Source: Aquitalea magnusonii | GTDB taxonomy: Bacteria; Pseudomonadota; Gammaproteobacteria; Burkholderiales; Chromobacteriaceae | Assembly: GCF_002217795.2 (NCBI RefSeq) | Contig: NZ_AP018823.1 | Span: 992,001-1,056,000, forward strand | Reading direction: 5' to 3' | DNA length: 64,000 nucleotides | Shown: in pieces, positions 1-9,138 of the stretch | Layout of the letters: every line of letters begins with the position of its first letter | How positions within the stretch are numbered: the stretch's first letter is position 1 | Notes under the pieces: generated by a model | What the model saw: only the letters and a program-made list of their open reading frames with translations | The model's database searches: none | Told to the model about the DNA's origin: nothing | Made by a program: the position numbers and the translations under genes

Positions 1-1533
1 GACAATACCCAGTACTACTCCAAATCCCAGTGCAATGTGTACGACGCTGCCGGCTTCCTCTATTCCGTGCCGGTTTACGATATGCAGCACCAGTTCATCG
101 GCGTGGTGTCGTCCATCGTGCGCGCCAATGTGTTCGAGGCCGCATTGCTGAATATGCCGTACCTGGTTCTTACCCCCAAAGACAGGGAAGCAGCGGCCAA
201 AACCGGGCTGAAAATGCCGCAGGAGGCGGGTAATTTTGCGCTGGTCAACGCGGAGCGCGGCATTCGTATTTTCGACCGTCGCAATACCGTGCTGCCCGAT
301 TTGCTCAGTGGCAAACAACAGGCCGCGACGCTGGGTGGTGCCTGGCTCAGCCTGCCGCTGAAAATTCACAGCGACAAGCCATGGACGCTGTATTACTACC
401 TGACCCCGGCGCAACTGGAGCGGCAACTGGCGCCCTTGTATGCCAGTCAGCGCAATACCATGCTGGTGGTGCGGCTGGTGCTGGGCCTGCTGTTTCTGTT
501 TGGGCTGTTTGTGGTGTACCGCCAGTACCAAACCTTCAAGCAGATTTACGACCTGCGCCGTATCGAGTCCACCATGATTGCCGTGGCGGAAAACTTCGAC
601 CTCACCCTGCGGGTGGAAGGCTTGTGCAGCAAGCAGGCAGCCAGGGCCGGCGAGGCCCTCAATCGCCTGTTGCACGCTTTGCAGGATGGCATGTTGCAAG
701 TGGAAACCTGCCTGCAGGCGGTGGTGGAGGCCAATCGTAATATGGGCGTCACCTCGGAGCATTTGAGCACGGTGGCCGAAACCGGGGAGCGAGCGTCGCA
801 GCATATCGACCAGTCCTTGCAACAATTGAACGGCGGCATGCTGGACATCCTGCGCAAGGTGGACAAGGCCGCCACGCTGTGTAGCGATTCGGCAGAGCGT
901 GCGCACCAGAACAAGTCCATCATTCATACCGCGCTGAATGACATCCGCTCGGTGTCCGCCGCCGTGGGCCAAACCGCCAACTGTCTGCATCAGCTGCAGG
1001 ACTCCAGTGCCGCCATTACCAGGATTGTCGGCGTTATCGAATCGCTGGCCGAGCAAACCAATTTGCTGGCGCTCAATGCCGCCATCGAGGCCGCGCGTGC
1101 CGGTGAGGCCGGGCGCGGCTTTGCCGTGGTGGCTGACGAAGTGCGCAAGCTGGCCGATTCCACCAGCCGTTCTACTGGCGAAATCGAGACCATCGTCAAA
1201 TCCATTGGCAGTCAGGTACAGCTTGCCGTGGCCGACATGCAGCAAGTGGAAGACAGCGTGGCCACCAGTGTGGACAACATCAATCGGGCCGGTGAGTCGG
1301 TGCAAACCATCAGCCAGCAGGCGAGCGAGGTGGTGCAACTGGTGGGTGGGGTCAGCCAGAATGTGGCCGAGCAACAACAAAGCTGCGCCGAACTGGCCGA
1401 GGACGTGAGCGGTATTGCCGGCGGTGCTTCGGAAACCCGCAGCGAGGCTGATGCCACCGGCCAGGCACTGGCCGAACTGGACCGGCAGGTGGCACAGATT
1501 CATGGCATTGTCAGCCGCTTCCGCCTGCGCTGA
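1..1533 (+). CDS. Methyl-accepting chemotaxis protein, 5' truncated
   Basis: The reading frame is open from base 1, so the true start lies outside the window and the GTG at 37 is internal. The visible part holds the end of a periplasmic, Cache-like sensor region. One membrane segment follows (MLVVRLVLGLLFLFGLFVVY, about 460-520), then a cytoplasmic signalling domain. The conserved receptor hairpin tip is present (SLAEQTNLLALNAAIEAARA, then GRGFAVVADEVRKLA). It should sense a ligand and control CheA with CheW. The ligand cannot be read from the sequence. The family is certain; only the N-terminus is missing. Confidence 0.93.
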   Translation, partial: DNTQYYSKSQCNVYDAAGFLYSVPVYDMQHQFIGVVSSIVRANVFEAALLNMPYLVLTPKDREAAAKTGLKMPQEAGNFALVNAERGIRIFDRRNTVLPDLLSGKQQAATLGGAWLSLPLKIHSDKPWTLYYYLTPAQLERQLAPLYASQRNTMLVVRLVLGLLFLFGLFVVYRQYQTFKQIYDLRRIESTMIAVAENFDLTLRVEGLCSKQAARAGEALNRLLHALQDGMLQVETCLQAVVEANRNMGVTSEHLSTVAETGERASQHIDQSLQQLNGGMLDILRKVDKAATLCSDSAERAHQNKSIIHTALNDIRSVSAAVGQTANCLHQLQDSSAAITRIVGVIESLAEQTNLLALNAAIEAARAGEAGRGFAVVADEVRKLADSTSRSTGEIETIVKSIGSQVQLAVADMQQVEDSVATSVDNINRAGESVQTISQQASEVVQLVGGVSQNVAEQQQSCAELAEDVSGIAGGASETRSEADATGQALAELDRQVAQIHGIVSRFRLR

Positions 1534-1683
1534 CCATCACGGTGGCCGGACCATACGGCCGCCCTACTCCCGATGGGGTATGGCAATGTGGTGTGACTGC
1601 ATTTATGTTCGACTGCACCGGGCTGTGTAGCATGGCCAGTCAGCAAGGCATACCAACAAAACTTTATCTGCTGTCCTTACAGC

Positions 1684-4600
1684 ATGAACCAGGGTTATCG
1701 CAGCATGGTTGCTCCCGCAAGAACCCGTTTCATCCGGCTGGTGGTCTGTGCTTATTGCGTGCTGGCCCTGCTGTGGATATTGCTGTCTGACAGTCTGCTT
1801 TCCTTGCTGGCCAATGCCGATACCATGTTGCAGCTCTCAACCTGGAAGGGCGTTGTGTTTGTCCTGATGACGGCGGTGATGCTGTATTTTTCCCTGCATG
1901 CGGTTCCCGCCGTGGAACGCAGCCCGGCTGCCGGCCTGCTGGAAAACTGGTCGGAACGCATGTCGCGCCCGCGAATTCCGCCCTGGCTGGCTTACCTGTT
2001 TGCCCTGGTGGCCGCGCTGGCGGTGCTGGGCTTGCGTCACTTGTTGCCGCTGAGCGTGTATGCGCGCCCCATGCTCATCATGTTCATGTTTCCCATCATT
2101 CTGAGTGCCTTGTTAGGTGGCATCGGCCCCGGCCTGCTGGCAACGGCGCTCTGTGTCCTCGGTGTGGATCTGCTGGCCATGCCGCATTTCCACAGTGCCG
2201 CCGCCGAGCCGGCCTATCTCCTGCAATGGGGTTTTCTTGGCTTGTGCGGCATCACCGTCAGCCTGTTCAGCGGCCTGCTGCGCGGCCTGGCAGAACGCAA
2301 CGAGACCCACCGCGGCCTGCTCGATGCCGTGGTCAGTGGCACCTCCGATGCTGTTTTCGTCAAGGACCGGCAGGGACGCTACCTGATGGTGAATGCCGCT
2401 GCCGCCGGCTTTGTTGGCCGGGCTCTGCCTGACATCATCGGACAGGATGACAGGGCGCTGTTCGACGCCGACTCTGCTGCCCGGCTGATGGCGGGCGACA
2501 ATGCCATCATGCTGGCTGGCAAGCTGCATACCGCAGAGGAGTATCTGCGGTTGCAAGACGGGTCGGAAATGGTTTTCCAGGTCAGCAAGGGCCCGGTATT
2601 CGGCATGGATGGGCAGGTTGTCGGCCTGTTTGGCATTTCGCGCGACATTACTCGTCAGCAGCAGGATCAGCAGCGGCTACTGCAAAGCGAAACCGATCTG
2701 CGCGCCGCGCAGCGCATGGCCGGGATTGGCAACTGGAGCTGGGACGTGGTGCAAGACCGGCACGAGTGGTCTGGCGAGGTGTATCGCATCTATGGCCGGG
2801 CGACAGATCTGCCGCCCGCGGTCTACCCCGAAGTAGCCAGTTATTTCACGCCGGAAAGCTGGGCCAGCCTGTCGGCGCTGGTGGAGCAGTGCCTGCGGGA
2901 TGGCAAGCCTTATCAATGCGATGCCGAAGTCATCCGTCCCGATGGCGAGCGCCGCTGGATCACCGCCCGTGGCGAAGCGCTGTGCGATGCCGCTGGCCGC
3001 GTGCTGCGGCTGCAGGGCACGGTGCAGGACATCAGTGAGCGCATGCGGCTCACCATGCAGATCCGCAGCAGCGAACGTCGTTTGCAGCAAGTGGTGGAAG
3101 CCACCAGCGACGGTTTCTGGGACTGGGACCTGCGCACCGGCTACGTGTATCGCTCGGCCCGTTATTACACCCTTACCGGCTACCGCCCCGAGGACGATAC
3201 CCACGATGTGCAGTTTTTCCGCCAACTGCTGCTCAGCGAGGATGTGGCCATCTGGCAGCAGGCGCTCCATGCCCATCTGCGTGGCGAAACCAGCCAGATG
3301 GAGTTTGATATCCGGCTGATCACCCGCAGTGGTGAGCTGCGCTGGATCCGGGTACGCGGCAGGGCGGTGGAACGTAGTGCCAGTGGCGAGGTATTGCGCT
3401 TGGTCGGCACCTTGTCCGATATCACCGAGCGGCGTCGGCTGGACGAGGACCTGCATCTGGTATTGAACGAAGCGGGTGACGCCATCTGGATTGCCGATGA
3501 ACAAGGCCAGTACCTGTTTGCCAACCCTTCGGCCTGCCGCATGACCGGCCACAGCCAGAGCCAGTTGCTGCAGATGCATATCGTCGATCTGCTGGCACCC
3601 GCCAGCCTGGCGGTCTTGCCCGCCCACCTGGAGGCGCTGGAAGAACAGCGCTTCATCCGCAGCGAGTGGGAGCTGAACCGGGTGGACGGCGGCATCGTCT
3701 TGGCCGAGCTGACCACGGTACGCATGCAGGATGGGCGCTATATGGCATTTGGCCGTGACCTGACGGAAAAAAAGACCGCCGAGCGCATCTTGCAGTCACG
3801 CGAACAGCAGTTGGCGCGGGTGATCGAAGGCTCGGACCAGGGCTACTGGGACTGGAATGTCCAGACCGACGACTTCCAGGTCAGCCTGCGCTGGAAGACC
3901 ATGCTGGGCTACGCGCCGGACGCCACCGACATCACACGTCAGATGTGGCTGGCGCATATTCATCCGGAAGACTTGCCGCTGGTGGAAAGCACCATGCAGC
4001 GTCACCTGGATGGCCAGACCCCGGCCTATGAAATGGAAATGCGCTGCCAGAGCCTGCAGGGCGGCTGGCGCTGGATACTGTCACGCGGCAGGGTGGTGGA
4101 GCGGGATACACAGGGCCGCCCGCTGATGATGTCCGGCACCCATAGCGACATCACCGAGCACAAGATCCACGCACTGGCGCAAAAAGAAGCAGCGGTAGTG
4201 TTTGAAGGCAGTTACGAAGGCATCATGGTGGTGTCCCCGGCCCGGCGCATCACCAAAATCAACACCGCCTTCACCCGGATCACCGGCTATGCCGAGCACG
4301 AAGCGCTGGGCCAATCGCCCGGCATCCTGTCATCAGGACAGCATGGCCCCGCTTTCTATCAGGACATGTGGTCCATGGTGGGGCAGCACGACTTCTGGCG
4401 CGGTGAGATATGGAACCGGCGCAAGAATGGCGACCTTTACGCCGAATTGCTATCCATTTCGGTGGTGCGCGACCAGTTTGGCCAGATCCAGCACTATATC
4501 GGGATTTTCTCCGACATCACCCCGCTCAAGGCGCATGAAGCCGAGCTGGACCGCATTGCCAATTACGATCCGCTGACCGGCGTACCCAACCGACGCCTGT

Positions 4601-5883
4601 TATCAGACCGGCTGGAACAGGCGCTTTCCCGCAGTCGGCGTAAAGGGCTGGCCTGCGCGGTGTGCTTTCTCGATCTGGACGGCTTCAAGACCGTCAACGA
4701 TCTGCATGGCCATGAGGCGGGCGACCAACTGCTCATTGCCGTCACCGAACGGCTCAAGAGCGTGCTGCGGGCCGAGGACACCCTTGCCCGGCTGGGCGGG
4801 GACGAATTTGTGCTGCTGCTGTCTGATCTGGCCGGAGCAGACGCCTGCATTCCCATCCTGGATCGCGTGCTCAGCGCCGTCAGCCAGGAGCTTGTCATTC
4901 ATCAGGCCCGCATCAGCACCAGTGCCAGCGTGGGCGTCACCCTGTACCCGCAGGATGAGGCCGATGCAGACACCCTGCTGCGCCATGCCGACCAGGCCAT
5001 GTACCAGGCCAAAGAAGCCGGGAAAAACCGCTACCAGCTATTCGACCCGGAAAGCGACCGCAAGGCACAGTTGCACCGGCGCACACTGGAAGCACTGGGG
5101 CGGGCCTTGCAACAGCAGCAGTTCCTGCTGTATTACCAGCCCAAGGTTGATCTGAACGATGGACGGGTAATCGGCGTGGAAGCACTCATCCGCTGGCAGC
5201 ATCCGGAGCGCGGCCTGCTGGCCCCGGCCGACTTCCTGCCAGCGCTGCAAAACAGCGAACTGGAACTGACCTTTGGCCGCTGGGTGCTGGAACAGAGCAT
5301 GGCCCAGGCCGCGCGCTGGCAAGCCGACGGCATGGCCATGGCCATCAGTGTCAATGTCAGTGCCAATTATCTGTTGCATCCTGATTTCTGCAGCCACCTG
5401 CAGCAGTCGCTACAGCGGCATCCGGCGGTGAGTCCGGCCCTGCTGGAACTGGAGGTGCTGGAGTCGGCGGCGCTGGACGATATGGAAGAGGCTTTCCGGG
5501 TGATGCAGCAATGCCGCGCGCTGGGCGTGCATTTTGCGCTGGATGATTTCGGAACCGGCTACTCTTCGCTCACTTACCTGCGCAAGCTGCCGCTGGATAC
5601 GCTGAAAATCGATCAAAGCTTCGTGCTGGGCATGCTGGAGGATGCCGATGATCTGGGTATCGTCGCCAGCGTCATCCAGTTGGCAGCGGTATTCAAGCGG
5701 CAGGTGATTGCCGAAGGGGTGGAAACCCTGGCACACGGCGCGGCACTGCGGCGGATGGGCTGCAGCCAGGTTCAGGGCTATGGCATTGCGCGACCGATGC
5801 CGGCGGCCGCGCTGCCGGCATGGACCCGGCAATGGCAGTTGCAGGGCGTATGGCAACAACTGGGAGATGGGCCATCCATTTAA
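1684..5883 (+). CDS. Membrane-anchored six-PAS GGDEF-EAL cyclic-di-GMP protein
   Basis: A 1399-residue protein. The N-terminus has hydrophobic segments at about residues 10-35, 50-65, 98-120, 127-165 and 175-200. Six consecutive PAS/PAC units then span about 205-960, each ending in a DIT(E/R) PAC-like turn. The GGDEF domain has GGDEF at 1038-1042 and an RxxD inhibitory site (RAED) five residues upstream. The EAL domain has EAL at 1166-1168 and keeps DDFGTGYSSL and AEGVET. Both catalytic domains therefore look intact, so it could make and degrade c-di-GMP. The PAS units suggest redox, ligand or light input. It follows a chemoreceptor and precedes a solute-binding protein by 22 bp, so motility or biofilm control is plausible. 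ATG at 1684 is the first good start. Confidence 0.93.
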   Translation: MNQGYRSMVAPARTRFIRLVVCAYCVLALLWILLSDSLLSLLANADTMLQLSTWKGVVFVLMTAVMLYFSLHAVPAVERSPAAGLLENWSERMSRPRIPPWLAYLFALVAALAVLGLRHLLPLSVYARPMLIMFMFPIILSALLGGIGPGLLATALCVLGVDLLAMPHFHSAAAEPAYLLQWGFLGLCGITVSLFSGLLRGLAERNETHRGLLDAVVSGTSDAVFVKDRQGRYLMVNAAAAGFVGRALPDIIGQDDRALFDADSAARLMAGDNAIMLAGKLHTAEEYLRLQDGSEMVFQVSKGPVFGMDGQVVGLFGISRDITRQQQDQQRLLQSETDLRAAQRMAGIGNWSWDVVQDRHEWSGEVYRIYGRATDLPPAVYPEVASYFTPESWASLSALVEQCLRDGKPYQCDAEVIRPDGERRWITARGEALCDAAGRVLRLQGTVQDISERMRLTMQIRSSERRLQQVVEATSDGFWDWDLRTGYVYRSARYYTLTGYRPEDDTHDVQFFRQLLLSEDVAIWQQALHAHLRGETSQMEFDIRLITRSGELRWIRVRGRAVERSASGEVLRLVGTLSDITERRRLDEDLHLVLNEAGDAIWIADEQGQYLFANPSACRMTGHSQSQLLQMHIVDLLAPASLAVLPAHLEALEEQRFIRSEWELNRVDGGIVLAELTTVRMQDGRYMAFGRDLTEKKTAERILQSREQQLARVIEGSDQGYWDWNVQTDDFQVSLRWKTMLGYAPDATDITRQMWLAHIHPEDLPLVESTMQRHLDGQTPAYEMEMRCQSLQGGWRWILSRGRVVERDTQGRPLMMSGTHSDITEHKIHALAQKEAAVVFEGSYEGIMVVSPARRITKINTAFTRITGYAEHEALGQSPGILSSGQHGPAFYQDMWSMVGQHDFWRGEIWNRRKNGDLYAELLSISVVRDQFGQIQHYIGIFSDITPLKAHEAELDRIANYDPLTGVPNRRLLSDRLEQALSRSRRKGLACAVCFLDLDGFKTVNDLHGHEAGDQLLIAVTERLKSVLRAEDTLARLGGDEFVLLLSDLAGADACIPILDRVLSAVSQELVIHQARISTSASVGVTLYPQDEADADTLLRHADQAMYQAKEAGKNRYQLFDPESDRKAQLHRRTLEALGRALQQQQFLLYYQPKVDLNDGRVIGVEALIRWQHPERGLLAPADFLPALQNSELELTFGRWVLEQSMAQAARWQADGMAMAISVNVSANYLLHPDFCSHLQQSLQRHPAVSPALLELEVLESAALDDMEEAFRVMQQCRALGVHFALDDFGTGYSSLTYLRKLPLDTLKIDQSFVLGMLEDADDLGIVASVIQLAAVFKRQVIAEGVETLAHGAALRRMGCSQVQGYGIARPMPAAALPAWTRQWQLQGVWQQLGDGPSI

Positions 5884-5905
5884 GCAGGTGGCCAGGGCAG
5901 GGGAA

Positions 5906-6682
5906 ATGATAACAAGACGCGCCCTTTTACTGGGCATCTGCGGTGTGCTGGCCAGCCAGCCCGCACTGGCGGTAACGGGTAGCAGCAGTCATGCCGTGGT
6001 GCTGCAGATCGGCTTTGGCAGCAACAAGCCGCCTTATGTATTCGAGTCCGAGCGGCGCGGACTGGAGGTCGACCTGATCGTGGCCGCGGCGCGCCGCGCC
6101 GGCATGGAGGTGCAGCCCTTCTTCGCCCCCATGGAGCGCCTGCAGAGCATGTTGCAGCAGGGGCGGCTGGATGGTATTGCCACCACCAACCCCTATAGCA
6201 AGCTCAAGGCTTATTTTTCCCAGCCCTACCTGGAGTACCACAATGTGGCGGTGGCGCTGACGCAGCGCAAGCTGGTGCTGCATGACATCAGCGATCTGTC
6301 GCGCTACGCGGTCAGTACATTCCAGCGCGCCCGCCAGTTGCTCGGGCCGCAGTTCGAGGCCATGGCAAGCAGCAATCCGCGTTACCGGGAGGAGGGCGAC
6401 CAGCAGGTGCGCAATCAGCTGCTTTACGCCGGTCGGGTGGATGTCATCGTGGGCGACTGGCGCATCATCAGCTATTTCAACCAGCAATTGCCGCCCGAAC
6501 TGGTGGCGCGCCAACCCATCACGGTATATCCCTTGTTCGCACCCACGCCTTACCAGATGGCATTCCGCCATCAATGGCAGCGCGACAATTTTGACCGGGG
6601 ACTGCAACTGCTGCGCCAGAGCGGCGGCTATCATGAAATAGAAACACGTTACCAGAATGTCCAGGCCGCCCCGCATCTCTGA
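5906..6682 (+). CDS. Periplasmic solute-binding protein, SBP_bac_3-like
   Basis: ATG at 5906 is chosen because it gives a clean signal peptide ([20 protein letters not shown], cut near ALA). The frame is open further upstream but only over the end of the preceding gene. The mature protein, about 235 residues, resembles family-3 amino-acid/polar solute-binding proteins. Typical stretches are [20 protein letters not shown] and a second lobe ending in a helix-rich tail. No permease or ATPase lies nearby. It starts 22 bp after the PAS-GGDEF-EAL gene and is probably co-transcribed. A role as a periplasmic sensor feeding that protein is possible but is inference. Confidence 0.8.
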   Translation: MITRRALLLGICGVLASQPALAVTGSSSHAVVLQIGFGSNKPPYVFESERRGLEVDLIVAAARRAGMEVQPFFAPMERLQSMLQQGRLDGIATTNPYSKLKAYFSQPYLEYHNVAVALTQRKLVLHDISDLSRYAVSTFQRARQLLGPQFEAMASSNPRYREEGDQQVRNQLLYAGRVDVIVGDWRIISYFNQQLPPELVARQPITVYPLFAPTPYQMAFRHQWQRDNFDRGLQLLRQSGGYHEIETRYQNVQAAPHL

Positions 6683-6774
6683 CATGCCGTCAGTCAGGGC
6701 AAGGGCCGGACAGCATGGCGGAATGCTGGCACAATGCCGGCTTTTCGCCGTTTTCCTGTCGCCAAGGAGTCCGC

Positions 6775-7773
6775 ATGCCCGCCAAGTCGCATGCACAGGT
6801 CAAGCCAGCCCCAGCCCGCTTGCATCCGCGCAACCGCCATCAGGGCCAGTATGACTTTGCCGCACTGATTGCCGCCTGTCCGGCGCTCAAGCCCCATGTC
6901 AAAGCCAATGCCCACGGGCAGCCCAGTATCGACTTTGCCAGCCCGCAGGCGGTGAAACTGCTCAACCGGGCACTGCTGGCGCAGTGGTATGGCATTCAGG
7001 GCTGGGACATCCCCGCAGGCTATCTGTGTCCGCCCATTCCTGGTCGTGCCGACTACATCCATAGCATTGCCGACTTGCTGGCCGGCAGCCAGCAAGGCCG
7101 CTTGCCGCAGGGGCCAGCCATCCGGCTGCTGGATATCGGCACCGGTGCCAATCTGGTATACCCCCTGCTGGCACATGCCGAGTACGGCTGGAATTGTGTC
7201 GGCGCTGATATTGATCGTCCGGCGCTGGCCAATGCCCAGGCCATCCTGCAGGCCAATCCGGCGCTTGCCAGCCAGGTGGAACTGCGTCATCAGACTCGGG
7301 CTGATGCCATGTTTGGCGGCATCATCCGTCCCGGCGAGCGTTTTGATGTCACGGTATGCAACCCGCCCTTCCATGCTTCGCGCGCAGATGCCGCAGCCGG
7401 CAGCCTGCGCAAGTGGCGCCAGTTGGGCAAGCAGGATGACAAACGGGGCGCACGCAATCCGCTGCTGAATTTTGGTGGGCAGCAGCAGGAGCTGTGCTAT
7501 CCAGGAGGAGAACGCGCCTTTGTGGCGGCAATGATTGCCGAAAGCACCCGCTTTGCCCGCCAGTGCTGCTGGTTTACCAGCCTGTTATCCAGCGCGGACA
7601 ACCTGCCAGCGCTGCAGCATGCCTTGCGCGCTGCGGGAGCAAGGCAAAGCCGGGTGGTGGCCATGGCGCAGGGACAAAAGCGCAGCCGCCTGCTGGCCTG
7701 GAGCTTTCTGGATCAGGCCGGCCAGCAGGCGTGGGCTGCGCGTTACTGGCAGGAAGACAGCGCTGGCGCATGA
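6775..7773 (+). CDS. rlmF: 23S rRNA (adenine-1618-N6)-methyltransferase RlmF
   Basis: A 332-residue SAM-dependent methyltransferase that modifies A1618 of 23S rRNA in the E. coli family. The diagnostic N-terminal block [13 protein letters not shown] is present. A glycine-rich SAM site follows ([15 protein letters not shown]), then the adenine-N6 catalytic motif [11 protein letters not shown] at 6775 is preferred because AAGGAG lies at about 6763-6768; an in-frame start 60 bp upstream has no such site. Single gene, same strand as its neighbours. Confidence 0.93.
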   Translation: MPAKSHAQVKPAPARLHPRNRHQGQYDFAALIAACPALKPHVKANAHGQPSIDFASPQAVKLLNRALLAQWYGIQGWDIPAGYLCPPIPGRADYIHSIADLLAGSQQGRLPQGPAIRLLDIGTGANLVYPLLAHAEYGWNCVGADIDRPALANAQAILQANPALASQVELRHQTRADAMFGGIIRPGERFDVTVCNPPFHASRADAAAGSLRKWRQLGKQDDKRGARNPLLNFGGQQQELCYPGGERAFVAAMIAESTRFARQCCWFTSLLSSADNLPALQHALRAAGARQSRVVAMAQGQKRSRLLAWSFLDQAGQQAWAARYWQEDSAGA

Positions 7774-7859
7774 TTGGTTTATGCCGTCAGCCAGATTGGT
7801 TTATGTTGAAGGAATGACGGACCTCCACGGTGGAGCCCGCAAGGCAAGAGCAGGGAAAC

Positions 7860-8357
7860 ATGAACAAGCAATTCACCATCCTGATGGTTTGCATGGGAAA
7901 CATCTGTCGCTCCCCCACAGCGGAAGGCGTCATGCGTGCCCGGCTGCAGCAGGCCGGCCTGGATCACCTGGTCGGCGTGGATTCAGCCGGCACCCATGCT
8001 TACCATGTTGGCGAAGCACCCGATCCGCGTAGCTGCCGTGCTGCCGGCAAGCGTGGCTATGACCTGTCGCAACAGCGTGCCAGACAGGTCAGCGCTGCGG
8101 ATTTCGAACGCTTCGACCTCATCCTGGCGGCAGACCGGCACAATATGACCGCGCTGCGCGCCATGTGTCCGGCCAGTTGCCGCGCGCGGCTGGATTACAT
8201 CCTGGCCCCGCTTGGAAAACAGCCGCCACAGGAAGTGCCGGACCCTTACTACGGCGGTCCGCATGGCTTTGATCTGGTGCTGGACCTGATCGAGTCCGCC
8301 AGCGATGGCTGGATCAGCCAGCTTCGGCAGTGGGGAATCACGCAGCCGACAGGCTGA
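7860..8357 (+). CDS. Low-molecular-weight protein-tyrosine phosphatase
   Basis: 165 residues, the normal length of the family. The P-loop CMGNICRS gives the CX5R signature with nucleophile Cys11 and Arg17. The general acid lies in VPDPYYGG (Asp128). ATG at 7860 places the P-loop at the usual N-terminal position. No tyrosine kinase or capsule genes are nearby. The next gene is the CheB-like esterase, so a regulatory role is possible but not shown. Cytoplasmic. Confidence 0.92.
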   Translation: MNKQFTILMVCMGNICRSPTAEGVMRARLQQAGLDHLVGVDSAGTHAYHVGEAPDPRSCRAAGKRGYDLSQQRARQVSAADFERFDLILAADRHNMTALRAMCPASCRARLDYILAPLGKQPPQEVPDPYYGGPHGFDLVLDLIESASDGWISQLRQWGITQPTG

Positions 8358-8439
8358 TTGTATTGGCATAATGCCGGTGTGGGCTTAAGCTAGGCACCCG
8401 GATACGGTCGCCATGGCCGTACAGATTGCAAGGAAGCAA

Positions 8440-9129
8440 ATGGGACAGTTTTCGCGGGAATCAATGGCACCAATGGAAGTGGTGCCCAGTCACAGCGCCG
8501 ATGTCATTCTGCCGCGCCAGACCGGTCGCACGCCGCTGGCGCGCCAGACCGTCATCGTGGTGGGATCATCCACCGGAGGTACCGAGGCGCTGCGTGTCCT
8601 GCTCAGTGCGCTGCCCGCCAGCATGCCGCCCATTCTGGTGACCCAGCACATGCCGGAACTGTTCACCAAATCCTTTGCCGCCCGGCTGGATTCACTGTGC
8701 CAGCTGCATGTGAAGGAGGCGGAAGACGGCGAACGCCTGCAGTCAGGCACGGTATATATCGCACCCGGCCATTCGCACCTGCTGCTCAAGTCGGCGGCGA
8801 CCATCGGCTACGCCACGGCGCTGCACAGCGGGCCGCCGGTCAACCGGCATCGGCCATCGGTGGATGTGTTGTTCCGGTCAGCGGCCAATCTGGCCGGCAA
8901 GAACTGTATCGGCGTCATTCTGACCGGCATGGGGCGTGATGGCGCGCAAGGCATGCTGGAACTCAAGGAAGCCGGCGCCTACAACATCGCCCAGGATGAA
9001 GCCAGTTGCGTGGTGTTCGGCATGCCCAAGGAAGCCATTGCCCTGAAAGGTCATCACGAAGTATTGCCCCTGACATCCATCGCCAGCCGCCTGGTGGCGC
9101 TGGTGGCCCAACGTCAGCCAACCGTATAA
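8440..9129 (+). CDS. Stand-alone CheB-type protein-glutamate methylesterase domain
   Basis: About 229 residues corresponding to the CheB catalytic domain alone. The Ser-His-Asp triad is visible: Ser44 in GSSTGGTEA, His70 in TQHMP and Asp167 in GMGRDGA. No receiver domain precedes it; the N-terminal 35 residues are unstructured-looking. The start at 8440 is preferred over ATG 8413 because AAGGAAG lies about 4 bases upstream. It should demethylate or deamidate chemoreceptors without phosphorylation gating, if active. It lies 9 bp before a sigma-54 response regulator and the flagellar operon, which suggests co-expression with flagella. Confidence 0.87.
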   Translation: MGQFSRESMAPMEVVPSHSADVILPRQTGRTPLARQTVIVVGSSTGGTEALRVLLSALPASMPPILVTQHMPELFTKSFAARLDSLCQLHVKEAEDGERLQSGTVYIAPGHSHLLLKSAATIGYATALHSGPPVNRHRPSVDVLFRSAANLAGKNCIGVILTGMGRDGAQGMLELKEAGAYNIAQDEASCVVFGMPKEAIALKGHHEVLPLTSIASRLVALVAQRQPTV

Positions 9130-9138
9130 GAAGAAACA

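Noticed and set aside
1534..1683. GGCCG/CGGCC inverted repeat after the chemoreceptor gene
   Set aside because: Short, lacks a T-tract, and is expected by chance at this GC content.
2677..3627. A 316-codon minus-strand frame inside the PAS region
   Set aside because: Antisense to recognisable PAS/PAC repeats; no motif.
5708..5905. Upstream extension of the solute-binding protein start into the GGDEF-EAL gene
   Set aside because: The signal peptide begins at 5906; the extension overlaps a conserved EAL domain and would bury the signal.
8358..8439. Possible sigma-54 promoter before the CheB-like gene
   Set aside because: TGGC and TTGC elements occur but the GG to GC spacing is 11, not the required 10.
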